The notes under the pieces were generated by a model that searched no databases, was not told the DNA's origin, and saw only the letters and a list, made by a program, of their open reading frames with translations. Shown here in pieces: positions 9,688 to 19,542 of a stretch of 64,000 nucleotides of DNA. A program made the position numbers and the translations under genes. The stretch spans positions 3,382,406 through 3,446,405 of the forward strand of contig NZ_CP151800.1 of assembly GCF_038449125.1 (NCBI RefSeq), written 5' to 3'. How positions within the stretch are numbered: position 1 is the first letter of the stretch; each line of letters opens with the position of its first letter. The stretch is from Kosakonia sp. BYX6 (GTDB lineage Bacteria; Pseudomonadota; Gammaproteobacteria; Enterobacterales; Enterobacteriaceae).

Positions 9688-11184
9688 ATGTCCGGGATAA
9701 TTATTGCGCTCGATGAAGGCACCACCAATGCCAAAGCCGTGGCGTTGGATGCGCACGGCGCGGTGGTGGCGAAGTGCTCGCGCCCGTTGAACATTCAGAC
9801 ACCGCGCGAAGGCTGGGTGGAACAATCCGGCGAACTGCTGCTGGACGCCTCGCTGGCGGTGCTGCGCGAGGTGATAAAAACCGTCGGTGCCGAACGCGTG
9901 GCGGCGCTGGCGATCAGCAACCAGCGCGAAACCACCCTTGGCTGGTATCGCGCCAGCGGTTTGCCGATAGGCCCAGCACTAAGCTGGCAGTGCTCCCGCA
10001 CGGCGGATTTTTGCCATAACTTGCGCGAACAGGGTTTAGACGCGGCCATCAAAGCGGTAACGGGTTTGCCGATTGCGCCGCTCTTTTCCGCCTCGAAAAT
10101 GCGCTGGTTGCTGGATGCCATCCCCAATGGTCAAACACTTGCGGCACACGGCGATATTTGTCTTGGCACTATTGATAGCTGGTTGCTGTGGCACTTAACC
10201 GCAGGCCAGGCGTTTTGCTGCGATGAATCCAACGCCTCGCGCACGCAGTTGTTTAATCTGCACAGCGGCGACTGGGATGACAACATGCTGCAACTGTTTG
10301 GCATTCCGCGCCGTGCTTTACCGGAAATCCGCCCGTCCAGCGGCTTGTTCGGCCACACTCGCGGGCTGAGCGGCATCCCGGACGGTATTCCGGTGCTGGC
10401 GATGATCGGCGATTCCCACGCCGCACTTTTCGCCCACGGGCTGGGCGCGGCGGGCTGCGTTAAAGCCACTTACGGCACCGGTTCGTCCGTCATGGCGCCC
10501 GTCGCCTCGGCGCAAAGTGCGGTGAAATCGCTGGCAACCACCGTAGCGTGGCACGACGGTGAGCGGCGGGTTTATGGGCTGGAGGGCAATATTCCGCACA
10601 CCGGCGATGCAGTGGCGTGGATGGTGGAAAACACCGGGCTGAGTGAGCTACCTGAAACTGAGCTGGCGCAGGCGCTCAACACGCTGCCCGCGTCGGTGGA
10701 ATCGACCCTCGGCGTCTATTTTGTCCCGGCGCTGACCGGGCTGGGCGCCCCCTGGTGGGATGAAGACGCGCGGGGGTTGATCCACGGTTTGAGTCGCGGC
10801 GTGAACCGGGCGCATCTGATCCGCGCGGCGCTGGAGTCGATAACCTATCAAATTGCCGATGTGGTCGTGGCTATGCGTCAACATGGTGATTTCGCGCTGC
10901 ACGCGCTGATGGTTGACGGCGGGCCGACAAAAAATGACTGGTTAATGCAGTACCAGGCGGATCTGCTGGGCTGCCCGGTGCTGCGCAGCGATGTCGCGGA
11001 ACTGTCCGCAATGGGCGCGGCGCTGCTGGCGCGTAAAGCATTGTTGCAGGTCGATAACACGCAACTGCGCGCTTTTTTACCGGAGCACTGCACTTTCCAG
11101 CCGGATATGGCGCGCCACGGCAGGCTACAAAAACGTTGGTTTGACTGGCAAAACGCTGTGCAGCTTGCCCGCGCCGCGAAGTGA
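9688..11184 (+). CDS. FGGY-family carbohydrate kinase
   Basis: A 498-residue kinase of the glycerol/xylulose kinase superfamily. The N-terminal phosphate motif is IIALDEGTTNAKAVALDA (residues 5-22). The catalytic aspartate lies in AMIGDSHAALFAHG, and the ATP-binding MVDGGPTKNDWLMQYQAD lies in the C-terminal domain. At the position where glycerol kinase reads WQDRRT it has WQCSRT, so sugar contacts differ. AGGAGA precedes the ATG. It would phosphorylate the ketose made by the isomerase, giving the donor for the split transketolase. If the pathway is for apiose this would be the apulose kinase. The family is certain and the substrate is not. Confidence 0.88.
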   Translation: MSGIIIALDEGTTNAKAVALDAHGAVVAKCSRPLNIQTPREGWVEQSGELLLDASLAVLREVIKTVGAERVAALAISNQRETTLGWYRASGLPIGPALSWQCSRTADFCHNLREQGLDAAIKAVTGLPIAPLFSASKMRWLLDAIPNGQTLAAHGDICLGTIDSWLLWHLTAGQAFCCDESNASRTQLFNLHSGDWDDNMLQLFGIPRRALPEIRPSSGLFGHTRGLSGIPDGIPVLAMIGDSHAALFAHGLGAAGCVKATYGTGSSVMAPVASAQSAVKSLATTVAWHDGERRVYGLEGNIPHTGDAVAWMVENTGLSELPETELAQALNTLPASVESTLGVYFVPALTGLGAPWWDEDARGLIHGLSRGVNRAHLIRAALESITYQIADVVVAMRQHGDFALHALMVDGGPTKNDWLMQYQADLLGCPVLRSDVAELSAMGAALLARKALLQVDNTQLRAFLPEHCTFQPDMARHGRLQKRWFDWQNAVQLARAAK

Positions 11185-11196
11185 GCATCTCCTTGT

Positions 11197-11214
11197 GCGG
11201 GGCGCTCGCCCCGC
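11197..11214. terminator. GC-rich hairpin between converging genes
   Basis: GCGGGGCG CT CGCCCCGC is a perfect inverted repeat between the kinase and the converging acetyltransferase stop codons. The T-rich tail is poor, so its function as a terminator is moderately supported. Confidence 0.5.
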
Positions 11215-11218
11215 CCTG

Positions 11219-11920
11219 TTATTTCAAAAAAGCGGCGAGTTTGCGCTTCTGCTGGCCTTGCGCATCAAAGTTATCGGCGGCAAGCCAGGCGGAAATCGCC
11301 GCGTCGCGCGACGGCCATTCGCTATCGAGCAAGGATAAATAATCCGTGTCGCGGTTGCGCCCTTTGCGCACCATATGCTGGCGAAAACGCCCTTCCCAGG
11401 TGAACCCGAGACGCTCGGCGGCGCGGCGCGAAGCGGTATTCAGCGTGTCGCATTTCCACTCAATGCGGCGGTAATCACAGGCAAACGCATGGCGCAGCAT
11501 CAGCCACACCGCTTCGGTTCCCAGCACGCTTTTTTTCATCCGCGGCGACCAGGTGACATGGCCAATTTCGACCGAGCCGTTTTGCACGTTATCCGCCAGC
11601 CAGGCGATTACGCCGACCGCATTGCCGCTGGCGTTGTCCACCACCGCGAAGGCCTTAACGCCGCTGTCCACCATTTTGCCGACAATCCAGCGCGCCATAT
11701 CACTCAACTCTTCGGGCCGTTCGCCCGCGAGCCATGTCCAGTCGCTGTCATTTTCCGCCTGAGAAAAGGCATTGAGCAGATCATAAGTGTGATACCGGGC
11801 GTCCAGCGGTTCCAGCCGACAGTACTGCCCCTGCAATACGCCGTTCGGCAGCGGCTGAACGCCGTTCCAGTGCGGCAATAAATCGCCCACTGTTTGTGAG
11901 TAGTGATTCAGTTCCGGCAC
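11219..11920 (-). CDS. GNAT-family N-acetyltransferase (RimJ/RimL type)
   Basis: A 233-residue acetyltransferase. The N-terminal part (GVLQGQYCRLEPLDARYH) and the central VEIGHVTWSPRMKKSVLGTEA are typical of the RimJ/RimL group. The acetyl-CoA loop region is followed by WKCDTLNTASRRAAERLGFTWEG. It begins with GTG at 11920, seven bases after GGAG. The substrate is not predictable; the family modifies N-terminal amines of ribosomal proteins, amino acids or antibiotics. It stands alone between the sugar locus and the pyrimidine locus, converging on the former. Confidence 0.82.
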   Translation of the reverse strand: MPELNHYSQTVGDLLPHWNGVQPLPNGVLQGQYCRLEPLDARYHTYDLLNAFSQAENDSDWTWLAGERPEELSDMARWIVGKMVDSGVKAFAVVDNASGNAVGVIAWLADNVQNGSVEIGHVTWSPRMKKSVLGTEAVWLMLRHAFACDYRRIEWKCDTLNTASRRAAERLGFTWEGRFRQHMVRKGRNRDTDYLSLLDSEWPSRDAAISAWLAADNFDAQGQQKRKLAAFLK

Positions 11921-12047
11921 GTATTTCTCCCAGGCAAAAAAGTCGAATGCAAAAAAGATGTTTTAGCAGGACTTAAGCCAAGAATACAGTGCCAAAAATA
12001 GGGAGGATGCCAGAAACAAAAACCTTTTAAATCAGAGGACTGACCAG

Positions 12048-12073
12048 AAAAGGCGTCAGAATTACCTGACGCC
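12048..12073 (-). terminator. Terminator of the aminotransferase gene
   Basis: On the minus strand GGCGTCAG, six bases, CTGACGCC and then TTTTCTGG follow the stop codon at 12081 by a few bases. Confidence 0.8.
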
Positions 12074-12080
12074 GGGTCAA

Positions 12081-13418
12081 TTAACGGCAAAGCGAGTCAA
12101 ATTGAGTCAAAACCTGGTCAAAAATGGCCAAACCGGTCTGCACTTCTTGCGCGGTCATCGTGCAAGGAGGAACAACGTGAATGCGGTTTTCGACAATAAA
12201 ACTTAACACCCCGGCCTGGGTTAAGGCCGATTTGATGGCTGCCATGTCCGCCGCCGCCACGGGCGTTTTGTTTTTGCGGTCGCTGACCAACTCCAGCGCC
12301 TGGAACATCCCGCGACCGCGCACCTCGCCAATCAGCGCGTGTTTTGCCGCCAATGCGTCCAGGCCAGGGCGCAGCACGTCATTACCGACGCTTGCCGCAT
12401 TGCCGACCACATTTTCTTCTTTCATCGCATCGAGGGTGGCGACAATCGCCGCCATCGCCAGCGGATGACCGGAATAGGTCAGGCCGCCCGCGAAGAAGTG
12501 ATCGTCAAAATAGCGCGAGATCGGTTCAGAAATCAGCACGCCGCCCGCCGGAACATAACCGGCGTTGACCCCTTTGGCGAAGGTGATCAGATCCGGCACG
12601 ATGCCATCTTGCTCAAAGGCGAACCAGCTTCCGGTACGACCAAAACCGGCCATCACTTCATCGAGAATCAACACAATGCCAAACTCATCGGCCAGCGCGC
12701 GCACGCCCTTCATATAGCCAGTTGGCGGCACCAGAATGCCCGCTGTACCCGGAACAGATTCCAGCAAAATCGCGGCAATTGAACTCGGCCCTTCGACCTC
12801 AATCATGCGGCGTAAATGCGTCAGCGCGCGTTCGCACTCTTCGGCTTCGGTGGTGGCGTTAAATTCACTGCGGTAGAGATACGGGTTAAAAAAGTGCACA
12901 TGGCCGCGTGAATATTCGTTCGGCACACGGCGCCAGTCGCCGGTGGCGGCAATCGCGCTGCCGGTGTTGCCGTGATAAGAGCGGTAAGCGGAAAAGATTT
13001 TATCGCGCCCAGTGTACAAGCGCGCCATGCGGATGGCGTTCTCGTTGGCGTCGGCGCCAGCGTTGGTGAAAAAGACTTTACTGAACCCTTCCGGAGCCAG
13101 TTCGACAATCCGTTTTGCCGCTTCGCCGCGCGCCAGGTTGGCGGTCGCCGGGGCAATCGTCACCAGATCTTCAAGCTGCGCTTTCATCGCCGCCAGCACG
13201 CGCGGATGCTGATAACCAATATTGACGTTAACCAGTTGGCTACTGAAATCGAGATACGTGTTGCCTTCGTAGTCCCACAATTCACAGCCTTTGGCCCCGG
13301 CAATCACCATTGGGTTGAGGTTGCCCTGCATCGACCATGAATGAAACACATATGACCGGTCCAGTTGACGTACATCGTCGTTCGTTATCGCCATCTCGCT
13401 CTGAAGTGCCAGTTTCAT
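12081..13418 (-). CDS. Class III aminotransferase (probable beta-alanine:pyruvate type)
   Basis: A 445-residue pyridoxal-phosphate enzyme of subgroup III (omega-amino acid:pyruvate aminotransferases). Visible motifs are FFTNAGADANENAIRMAR for cofactor phosphate binding, LILDEVMAGFGRTGSWFA with the Asp that contacts the pyridine nitrogen, and FAKGVNAGYVPAGG with the Schiff-base lysine. GAGGAG precedes the ATG by seven bases. It is divergent from a YdfG-like reductase and next to the reductive pyrimidine genes. The likely reaction is beta-alanine (or 3-aminoisobutyrate from thymine) plus pyruvate giving malonate semialdehyde and alanine. Taurine:pyruvate activity is an alternative. Confidence 0.85.
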   Translation of the reverse strand: MKLALQSEMAITNDDVRQLDRSYVFHSWSMQGNLNPMVIAGAKGCELWDYEGNTYLDFSSQLVNVNIGYQHPRVLAAMKAQLEDLVTIAPATANLARGEAAKRIVELAPEGFSKVFFTNAGADANENAIRMARLYTGRDKIFSAYRSYHGNTGSAIAATGDWRRVPNEYSRGHVHFFNPYLYRSEFNATTEAEECERALTHLRRMIEVEGPSSIAAILLESVPGTAGILVPPTGYMKGVRALADEFGIVLILDEVMAGFGRTGSWFAFEQDGIVPDLITFAKGVNAGYVPAGGVLISEPISRYFDDHFFAGGLTYSGHPLAMAAIVATLDAMKEENVVGNAASVGNDVLRPGLDALAAKHALIGEVRGRGMFQALELVSDRKNKTPVAAADMAAIKSALTQAGVLSFIVENRIHVVPPCTMTAQEVQTGLAIFDQVLTQFDSLCR

Positions 13419-13481
13419 GCCCTGCTCCTCTCATGCCGTTGTTGTTGTCTGCATCATGCGGCGCGCGTTTGGGCAGCGGGT

Positions 13482-13543
13482 AGAGCCAGTCTTGTTAGCG
13501 CCATGTGACACCGTTGTCACAGCCTTGCTATTCAACTGGCTCT
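13482..13543. promoter_or_regulatory. Concentric inverted repeats in the divergent aminotransferase/SDR promoter region
   Basis: An inner palindrome, TGTGACACCGTTGTCACA (13504-13521), and an outer pair, AGAGCCAGT (13482-13490) and ACTGGCTCT (13535-13543), share exactly the same centre. That centre is within three bases of the midpoint between the two divergent start codons. It looks like a two-way operator. The inner repeat has eight bases between TGTGA and TCACA, so it is not a CRP site. Confidence 0.6.
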
Positions 13544-13573
13544 GTCTGTCACCCGGCGGCGTTTTTATAGTGA

Positions 13574-14368
<795 letters not shown>

Positions 14369-14385
14369 ACCGCCAAAAAGAAAAC

Positions 14386-14420
14386 GCCCCGACATAAATG
14401 CCGGGGCCTGGTGTTTTATT
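14386..14420 (+). terminator. Terminator of the YdfG-like gene
   Basis: GCCCCG and CGGGGC enclose an inner CAT/ATG pair and are followed by a T-rich run with TTTTATTTCTTTT, 18 bases after the stop. Confidence 0.75.
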
Positions 14421-14722
14421 TCTTTTCCTGGGTGTCTAAAGGTCTTGCAACTTCAAACCCCGCCCGGCGCTTATCTCCGGCACTCACTCTAAGGTGGCGT
14501 TAGCTCTTCGATGGGGTGAGGCCACAATAGTCCATAAGATTGTTCCGAACAAGAGGGGGAAAGTATCAGTTTGGTGAATTTATGATGCCGATCATGCTTT
14601 ACCCGCAACTGTCCCGAAGCCTTGTGATAGCTGTCACTAACGCGCCTTAAGGGGATTTTTTACGCTGTGATTTCCCATCTGATACGTCCCCTGCCCCACC
14701 ACAAAGCAACGCTGTCGACATT

Positions 14723-14838
14723 TGCACCAATTTAACCCTCATCATAAGTGAAAATGCCGCTAAATAGCGCGAAACTGCATGATCCAGCACCCTGGCACAA
14801 AAATGGCATAGAAACATAAAACCTAACCAGTTAGTCAA
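14723..14838 (+). promoter_or_regulatory. Sigma-54-type promoter with RutR-like operator (pyrimidine transporter operon)
   Basis: TGGCAC (14793-14798), five A residues and TGGCAT (14804-14809) place GG and GC exactly ten bases apart, the spacing required by sigma-54. The box CTAACCAGTTAGTCAA at 14823-14838 matches the RutR consensus TTGACCA-N2-TGGTCAA at most positions and lies over the expected start of transcription. A TGCACCA half-site at 14723 is like those of the NtrC activator. The same trio recurs at 19543-19683. The remaining part of the 14421-14792 gap shows no gene. Confidence 0.72.
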
Positions 14839-14855
14839 CAAGCAGGGGGAAGAGG

Positions 14856-15695
14856 ATGAGCCAGGTGATGTTTGCTGAGGATCCCGCAGTGGTCGCGTTA
14901 AAACCCACCAGCGCCACGGCGCGACCCGCCATTAGCGTCAAGCAGGCGAACGTGATTTATCCGGCCGCCGACCAGCCCGTTCACGCGCTGCAAGATATCA
15001 ACCTGACCATCCGCCAGGGCGAGTTTGTCTCGTTTATTGGCCCTTCCGGTTGCGGAAAAACCACGCTACTGCGCGCGATTGCCGACCTGGAACCGATCAC
15101 CTCCGGCGAAGTACAAGTTAACGATATGACGCCTTCCGAAGCCCGCCAGGCGGGCGCCTACGGGTATGTGTTCCAGGCGCCGGTGCTGCTGCCATGGCGC
15201 ACGGTGCTGGCGAACGTCAAATTGCCGCTGCAAATCCAGGGCGTGCCGCCGGAGCGCTGCGATGAAATCGCCCGCGAACAGCTTGCGCGCGTTGGCCTGA
15301 AAGGCTTTGAGAAAAAATACCCCTGGCAGCTTTCCGGCGGCATGCAACAGCGCGTGTCGATTGCCCGCGCGCTGGGGTTTGAACCGAAGATCCTGATGAT
15401 GGATGAACCCTTCGGCGCCCTCGATGAGTTAACCCGCGACAACCTGAACCAGCAATTGCAGCAACTGTGGTTTAACGAACAGCGCACGATGGTGTTCGTT
15501 ACCCACTCGATCTCGGAAGCGGTTTACCTGTCGACGAAAATCGTGGTGATGTCGCCGCGACCGGGGCGCATCATCAAAGTGATTGACTCCCCACTGGCCG
15601 CGCAGCGCGATTTGTCCATTCGCAATACCCCCGCCTTTTTACAACTGGCGCAAACAGTGCGCGACGCGCTGGTGGAGGGGCATCATGACCACTGA
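14856..15695 (+). CDS. ABC transporter ATP-binding protein (SsuB/TauB/ThiZ type), pyrimidine-linked
   Basis: A 279-residue ATPase of the nitrate/taurine/thiamine-precursor transporter group. Walker A is GPSGCGKTTLL (about residues 68-78), the signature is LSGGMQQRVSIARAL and Walker B is ILMMDEPFGALDE, followed by the switch His in VFVTHSISEA. GGGGAAGAGG lies just before the ATG. It opens an operon of ATPase, two permeases, binding protein and TetR regulator under a sigma-54/RutR-like promoter. The imported compound is therefore likely a pyrimidine base, nucleobase derivative or dihydropyrimidine. Confidence 0.9.
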   Translation: MSQVMFAEDPAVVALKPTSATARPAISVKQANVIYPAADQPVHALQDINLTIRQGEFVSFIGPSGCGKTTLLRAIADLEPITSGEVQVNDMTPSEARQAGAYGYVFQAPVLLPWRTVLANVKLPLQIQGVPPERCDEIAREQLARVGLKGFEKKYPWQLSGGMQQRVSIARALGFEPKILMMDEPFGALDELTRDNLNQQLQQLWFNEQRTMVFVTHSISEAVYLSTKIVVMSPRPGRIIKVIDSPLAAQRDLSIRNTPAFLQLAQTVRDALVEGHHDH

Positions 15696-16566
15696 TCGGC
15701 GTCTTTTGCAGCACGCGCTGCCTATCGGCATGGTGCTGCTGGCGGCGCTGGTGGCGTGGTATCTGCTGGCGTTTGCCCTTAACGCGCCCGGCGTGATCGA
15801 CCGCGTATTGTCGCCGCGCGGCGCATGGAGCAGCCGCGATTTAGTGTTCGCCACGCTGAATGCCACCCGCCCGTTGCTGCCTGCGCCACACCAAATCGTG
15901 TTTGATATCTGGGACAGTCTGACGAAGTGGTCGCTCACTTCGCCGCGCAACCTGCTGTTGCACACCTGGGTTACCGCCAGCGCGGCGCTGACCGGTTTTG
16001 CGATGGGCGTGGTGCTGGGAATGCTGCTGGGCGTGTGCATTGTGCATTCGCGCACACTGGATAAAGCCCTGCTGCCGTGGATTGTCGCCTCGCAAACCAT
16101 CCCAGTGCTGGCGATTGCGCCGATTGTGCTGATTATCCTCGGCAGTATTGGCATTACCGGCATGCTGCCGAAAGCCACGATCGCCATGTATCTGTGCTTC
16201 TTTCCGGTGACCATCGCCACCGTGCAGGGGCTGCGCTCCCCGCAAAAAATGGAGATGGAGTTAGTGCACACTTACGCTGCGCGGCGGCTGGATATCTTCT
16301 GGCTGGTGCGTCTGCCCTCTTCCCTGCCTTACCTGTTCCCGGCGTTTCGCGTGGCAATTGCCAGTGGCCTGGTCGGCACGATGGTGGCGGAATTACCGAC
16401 CGGCGCGCAAGCCGGGTTAGGCGCGCGGCTACTGACCGGATCTTATTACGGCAACACTATTCAAATCTGGTCGGCGCTGGTGATGGCCTCCCTGCTGGGG
16501 CTGGCATTGACCGGGTTGGTGACACTGACGGAGCGGCTGGTGATGCGCCAGCGTAAGGGGATCTGA
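15685..16566 (+). CDS. ABC transporter permease 1 (SsuC/ThiX type)
   Basis: A 293-residue inner-membrane permease with about six to seven membrane segments. The ATPase-contacting EAA-like loop is MEMELVHTYAARRLDIFWLVRLPSSLPYL. The ATG at 15685 overlaps the ATPase gene by 11 bases and has GGAGGGG upstream; the longer frame inside the ATPase gene is rejected. It likely forms a heterodimer with the next permease. Confidence 0.88.
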   Translation: MTTDRRLLQHALPIGMVLLAALVAWYLLAFALNAPGVIDRVLSPRGAWSSRDLVFATLNATRPLLPAPHQIVFDIWDSLTKWSLTSPRNLLLHTWVTASAALTGFAMGVVLGMLLGVCIVHSRTLDKALLPWIVASQTIPVLAIAPIVLIILGSIGITGMLPKATIAMYLCFFPVTIATVQGLRSPQKMEMELVHTYAARRLDIFWLVRLPSSLPYLFPAFRVAIASGLVGTMVAELPTGAQAGLGARLLTGSYYGNTIQIWSALVMASLLGLALTGLVTLTERLVMRQRKGI

Positions 16567-17642
16567 TGAAACATACCGCGATTCCAGGCACTTTCTTACT
16601 TGTCTGCGCACTACTGCTGTTGATGCTTTCGCTGATTCAGTTAACGGCGCAAACGCCGCTTTCCGCGCCGCTTATCAGCATTAACGCGCTGTTGCTGGTG
16701 AGCACGCTGGCGGCCTGCTCCACCGCGCTGCCCCCGTTTCGTGCTGGACTGTTTGTCGCCAGCCTGCTGGTCAGCGCGCTGTGGCTGGCGTGGCAACCGC
16801 TGCATAGCCTGACATTGTGCGTCCTCGCGCTGCTGGCGGTGGTTAGCGTCCAGCGGCTGGCGCGCGCGTCCGTGCCGTCGGCGGCTGTCGCCACGCTGCT
16901 CGGCGCCTGGCTGCTGTGGTTCTGGCAAATTCTGGTGACCGGCTTTGCCGTGCCGCAGGTGATTTTGCCCGCGCCGCTCGACATTCTCGCCGCGCTGGTG
17001 GACAGCCTGCCGCTGCTGGCGGGCGATGTGCTGCAAACGGTTTTCAAATCGGTGCTGGTGGGTTATGTGCTCGGCAGTGGTTTGGGGATTGCCGTCGCCA
17101 TTCTGATTGACCGCTTGCCGTTTTTGCAGCGCGGTTTGTTGCCGGTCGCCAACCTGACCAGCACCGTACCGCTGGTCGGCGTCGCGCCCATCGCGGTGAT
17201 GTGGTTTGGTTTTGACTGGCCGTCAAAAGCGGCAGTGGTGGTGCTGGTAACCTTTTTCCCGGCGCTGGTCAGCACGCTCGCCGGGCTGAAAGCGAGCGGC
17301 AAACTCGAACAAGAGTTGATGTATTGCTACGCCGCTACCCCGCGCCAGCGCCTGCTGGCACTGCGTTTACCTGCCGCGATGCCGTTTATTTTTAGCGCCC
17401 TGAAAGTCAATGCCACGCTGTCGCTTATCACCGCGATTGTGGCGGAGTTTTTCGGCTCGCCCACCGCCGGGCTCGGGTTTCGCATCTCCAGCGAATCCGC
17501 GCGCATGCACATGCCGGTGGTGTGGTCGGCGATTGTGGTAGCGTCGGTCGCCGGTTCGCTGTTTTACAGCCTGCTGGTGCACCTTGATAAACGCGTCAAC
17601 TTCTGGCACCCCACGCTGCGTGGGAGCGCCGTAGAAAAGTAG
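16566..17642 (+). CDS. ABC transporter permease 2 (SsuC/ThiX type, extended N-terminus)
   Basis: A 358-residue permease with extra membrane segments at the N-terminus (SLIQLTAQTPLSAPLISINALLL region). It has the EAA-like loop LEQELMYCYAATPRQRLLALRLPAAMPFI. Its ATG shares a base with the previous stop (TGATG), so it is translationally coupled. The two unlike permeases plus one ATPase and one binding protein make a complete importer. The additional helices are also seen in riboflavin or hydroxymethylpyrimidine transporters of this family. Confidence 0.87.
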   Translation: MKHTAIPGTFLLVCALLLLMLSLIQLTAQTPLSAPLISINALLLVSTLAACSTALPPFRAGLFVASLLVSALWLAWQPLHSLTLCVLALLAVVSVQRLARASVPSAAVATLLGAWLLWFWQILVTGFAVPQVILPAPLDILAALVDSLPLLAGDVLQTVFKSVLVGYVLGSGLGIAVAILIDRLPFLQRGLLPVANLTSTVPLVGVAPIAVMWFGFDWPSKAAVVVLVTFFPALVSTLAGLKASGKLEQELMYCYAATPRQRLLALRLPAAMPFIFSALKVNATLSLITAIVAEFFGSPTAGLGFRISSESARMHMPVVWSAIVVASVAGSLFYSLLVHLDKRVNFWHPTLRGSAVEK

Positions 17643-17681
17643 AAAAATGATGATTAGCTCATTAACCCGAGGAGTTCTCTA

Positions 17682-18695
17682 ATGATAAAAAGTTTCGCTT
17701 TTCGCCGGGGGTTGTTGCTGGCGGCAATGTCGGTGCTGGCCTTTCAGGCGACAGCTGCTGAGAAAGTGACGTTGCAGCTTAAGTGGCTGCCGCAGTCGCA
17801 GTTCGCCGGTTATTACGTGGCGCAGGAGAAAGGGTTTTACAAAGACGCCGGGCTGGAGGTGACCATTAAACCCGGCGGCACAGATATTTCCCCGGTGCAG
17901 GTGATTGCCGGGAAATCCGCAGATGTGATTGTCGACTGGCTGCCGGATGCGCTGGCCTCGCGCGAAGCGGGCGTGCCACTGGTGAATATCGCCCAGGTGT
18001 ATGACCGCTCCGGGATGATGCTGACCTGCAAAAAATCGAGCGGCATTAAAACACCTGCCGATTTTAAAGGTAAAACCCTCGGCGTCTGGTACGGCGGCAA
18101 TGAATACCCGTTCTTTAACTGGATGAACAAGCTGAAACTCAAGCCGGGCACAGACATTACCATTTTAAAACAGGGCTTTAACGTCGACCCGCTGTTGCAG
18201 GATCAGGCGGCGTGTATTTCGACCATGAATTACAACGAGTACTGGCAGTTGATTGACGCCGGGTTGAAACAGGACGATTTGCTGAACTTCCCGTATGAGG
18301 ATCAGGGCGTTTCCACGCTGGAAGATGGCTTGTATGTGCTCGGAACGGATCTGAAAGATCCGGCGTTCGTCAGCAAAATGGCGAAGTTCCTGAAAGCGTC
18401 GTTTAAAGGCTGGGATTACGCGGTGAAGCACCCGGAAGAAGCGGCGAAGATTGTTGTCGAGCAAGACGCTTCCGGTGCGGCAACGGAAGAAGTGCAAACC
18501 CGGCAGATGGAGAACGTGGCGAAGCTTATCACCCATGCCAATACGCCGAAAATCGGCTGGCTCGACCCGGCCGCTTACCGCCGCACGATTGACGTGCTGC
18601 TGCACAGCGGCGGCGATACGCCGGTTATCAAAAAAGACCCCGGCGATGACGGGATGACCCACGCGGTATGGGACGCCGCAGCGAAACTGAAGTAA
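17682..18695 (+). CDS. NMT1/THI5-type periplasmic binding protein
   Basis: A 337-residue secreted binding protein with a signal peptide ending ATAAEK. The family start is VTLQLKWLPQSQFAGYYVAQEKGFYKDAGLEV, then GGTDISPVQVIAGKSADVIVDW. It is related to ThiY, which binds formylaminopyrimidine, and to other binding proteins for pyrimidine-like rings. Trp and Tyr residues in KWLPQ, VWYGGNEYPFF and NYNEYWQL could stack on a planar ligand. It is the fourth gene of the importer operon and precedes the RutR-like gene. Pyrimidine binding is inferred from the operon. Confidence 0.88.
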   Translation: MIKSFAFRRGLLLAAMSVLAFQATAAEKVTLQLKWLPQSQFAGYYVAQEKGFYKDAGLEVTIKPGGTDISPVQVIAGKSADVIVDWLPDALASREAGVPLVNIAQVYDRSGMMLTCKKSSGIKTPADFKGKTLGVWYGGNEYPFFNWMNKLKLKPGTDITILKQGFNVDPLLQDQAACISTMNYNEYWQLIDAGLKQDDLLNFPYEDQGVSTLEDGLYVLGTDLKDPAFVSKMAKFLKASFKGWDYAVKHPEEAAKIVVEQDASGAATEEVQTRQMENVAKLITHANTPKIGWLDPAAYRRTIDVLLHSGGDTPVIKKDPGDDGMTHAVWDAAAKLK

Positions 18696-18737
18696 CCCTC
18701 GGGTGCCACGGATGGCGCTTCTTTTGCGGAGCAGTGT

Positions 18738-19385
18738 ATGAATGACGTTTTGCTCAGCGGCGCGCTGGACGCGTCGGAAAAGGGGCGGATTCGCCAGGAT
18801 AACGAAGCCATTATTTTGCCTGCCGCCGAGCAGGTGTTCGCCCGTTACGGCTTTCGCGGCGCGACGATGCAGCAAATCGCCGATGCCGCCGCGCTACCGA
18901 AAGCGAACCTGCATTACTACTTCGGCAACAAGCAAACCCTCTATTTGCGCGTGCTGGAAAATATTCTTCATGACTGGCTGTCGCCGCTCGAGGCCATCAG
19001 CGCGCGGGCCGATCCGAAAACGGCGCTCGCCGAGTATGTGGGGCGAAAAATCACCTTTAGTTTCAGCCGCCCGGCGGCCTCGAAGCTGTTTGCCAATGAG
19101 ATCCTGCAAGGCGCGCAAGTGGTTCACCCGCTGTTAAAGCGCGATTTGCGCCAGTTAGTGGCGGAGAAAGCACACATTCTTGATGGCTGGATCGCCGCCG
19201 GAAAGCTGCGGACGCTGGATACCACGCACTTCTTTTTTAGCGTCTGGTCGATGACGCAAACCTATGCGGATTTTGATATCCAGATTGCCGCCGTGTCCGG
19301 TGAAGAGATGACCAGCGAAGCGGCACAAACCCGCGCCACCGCGCATGTGTTAAGCAGCGTTTGGCGGATTTGCGGGCTTGAATAG
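18738..19385 (+). CDS. TetR-family regulator, RutR-like
   Basis: A 215-residue regulator. The DNA-binding part (NEAIILPAAEQVFARYGFRGATMQQIADAAALPKANLHYYFGNKQTLY, shown only in part as a motif) and the C-terminal domain (DWLSPLEAI; FANEILQGAQ; IAAGKLRTLD; SVWSMTQTYADF) align along their length with E. coli RutR. RutR responds to uracil and thymine. RutR-like boxes lie in both pyrimidine-operon promoters of this cluster, so this is the likely local repressor. It ends the transporter operon, which gives feedback control. Confidence 0.85.
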   Translation: MNDVLLSGALDASEKGRIRQDNEAIILPAAEQVFARYGFRGATMQQIADAAALPKANLHYYFGNKQTLYLRVLENILHDWLSPLEAISARADPKTALAEYVGRKITFSFSRPAASKLFANEILQGAQVVHPLLKRDLRQLVAEKAHILDGWIAAGKLRTLDTTHFFFSVWSMTQTYADFDIQIAAVSGEEMTSEAAQTRATAHVLSSVWRICGLE

Positions 19386-19403
19386 TTGGATGTCGCTGCA
19401 CTT

Positions 19404-19471
19404 GTAGGCCGGATAAGGCGTTAGCCGCCATCCGGCAAAACACCTGATGGCGCTTCGCTTATCAGGCCTAC
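19404..19471. repeat. BIME: two inverted REP units
   Basis: GTAGGCCGGATAAGGCGTTA begins the first REP (19404-19436), and CCTGATGGCGCTTCGCTTAT begins the second (19443-19471). They lie between the RutR-like gene and the next promoter, 18 bases after the stop codon. Confidence 0.85.
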
Positions 19472-19542
19472 CAAATCCGAACCGAACTGCCAATGATAAT
19501 TTGCCGCTAAATATGGCAAACCTCGTCAATAATGGAGCAATC

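Noticed and set aside
13504-13521. CRP site in the divergent aminotransferase/reductase region
   Set aside because: TGTGA and TCACA are separated by eight bases and CRP needs six, so it is treated as another operator.
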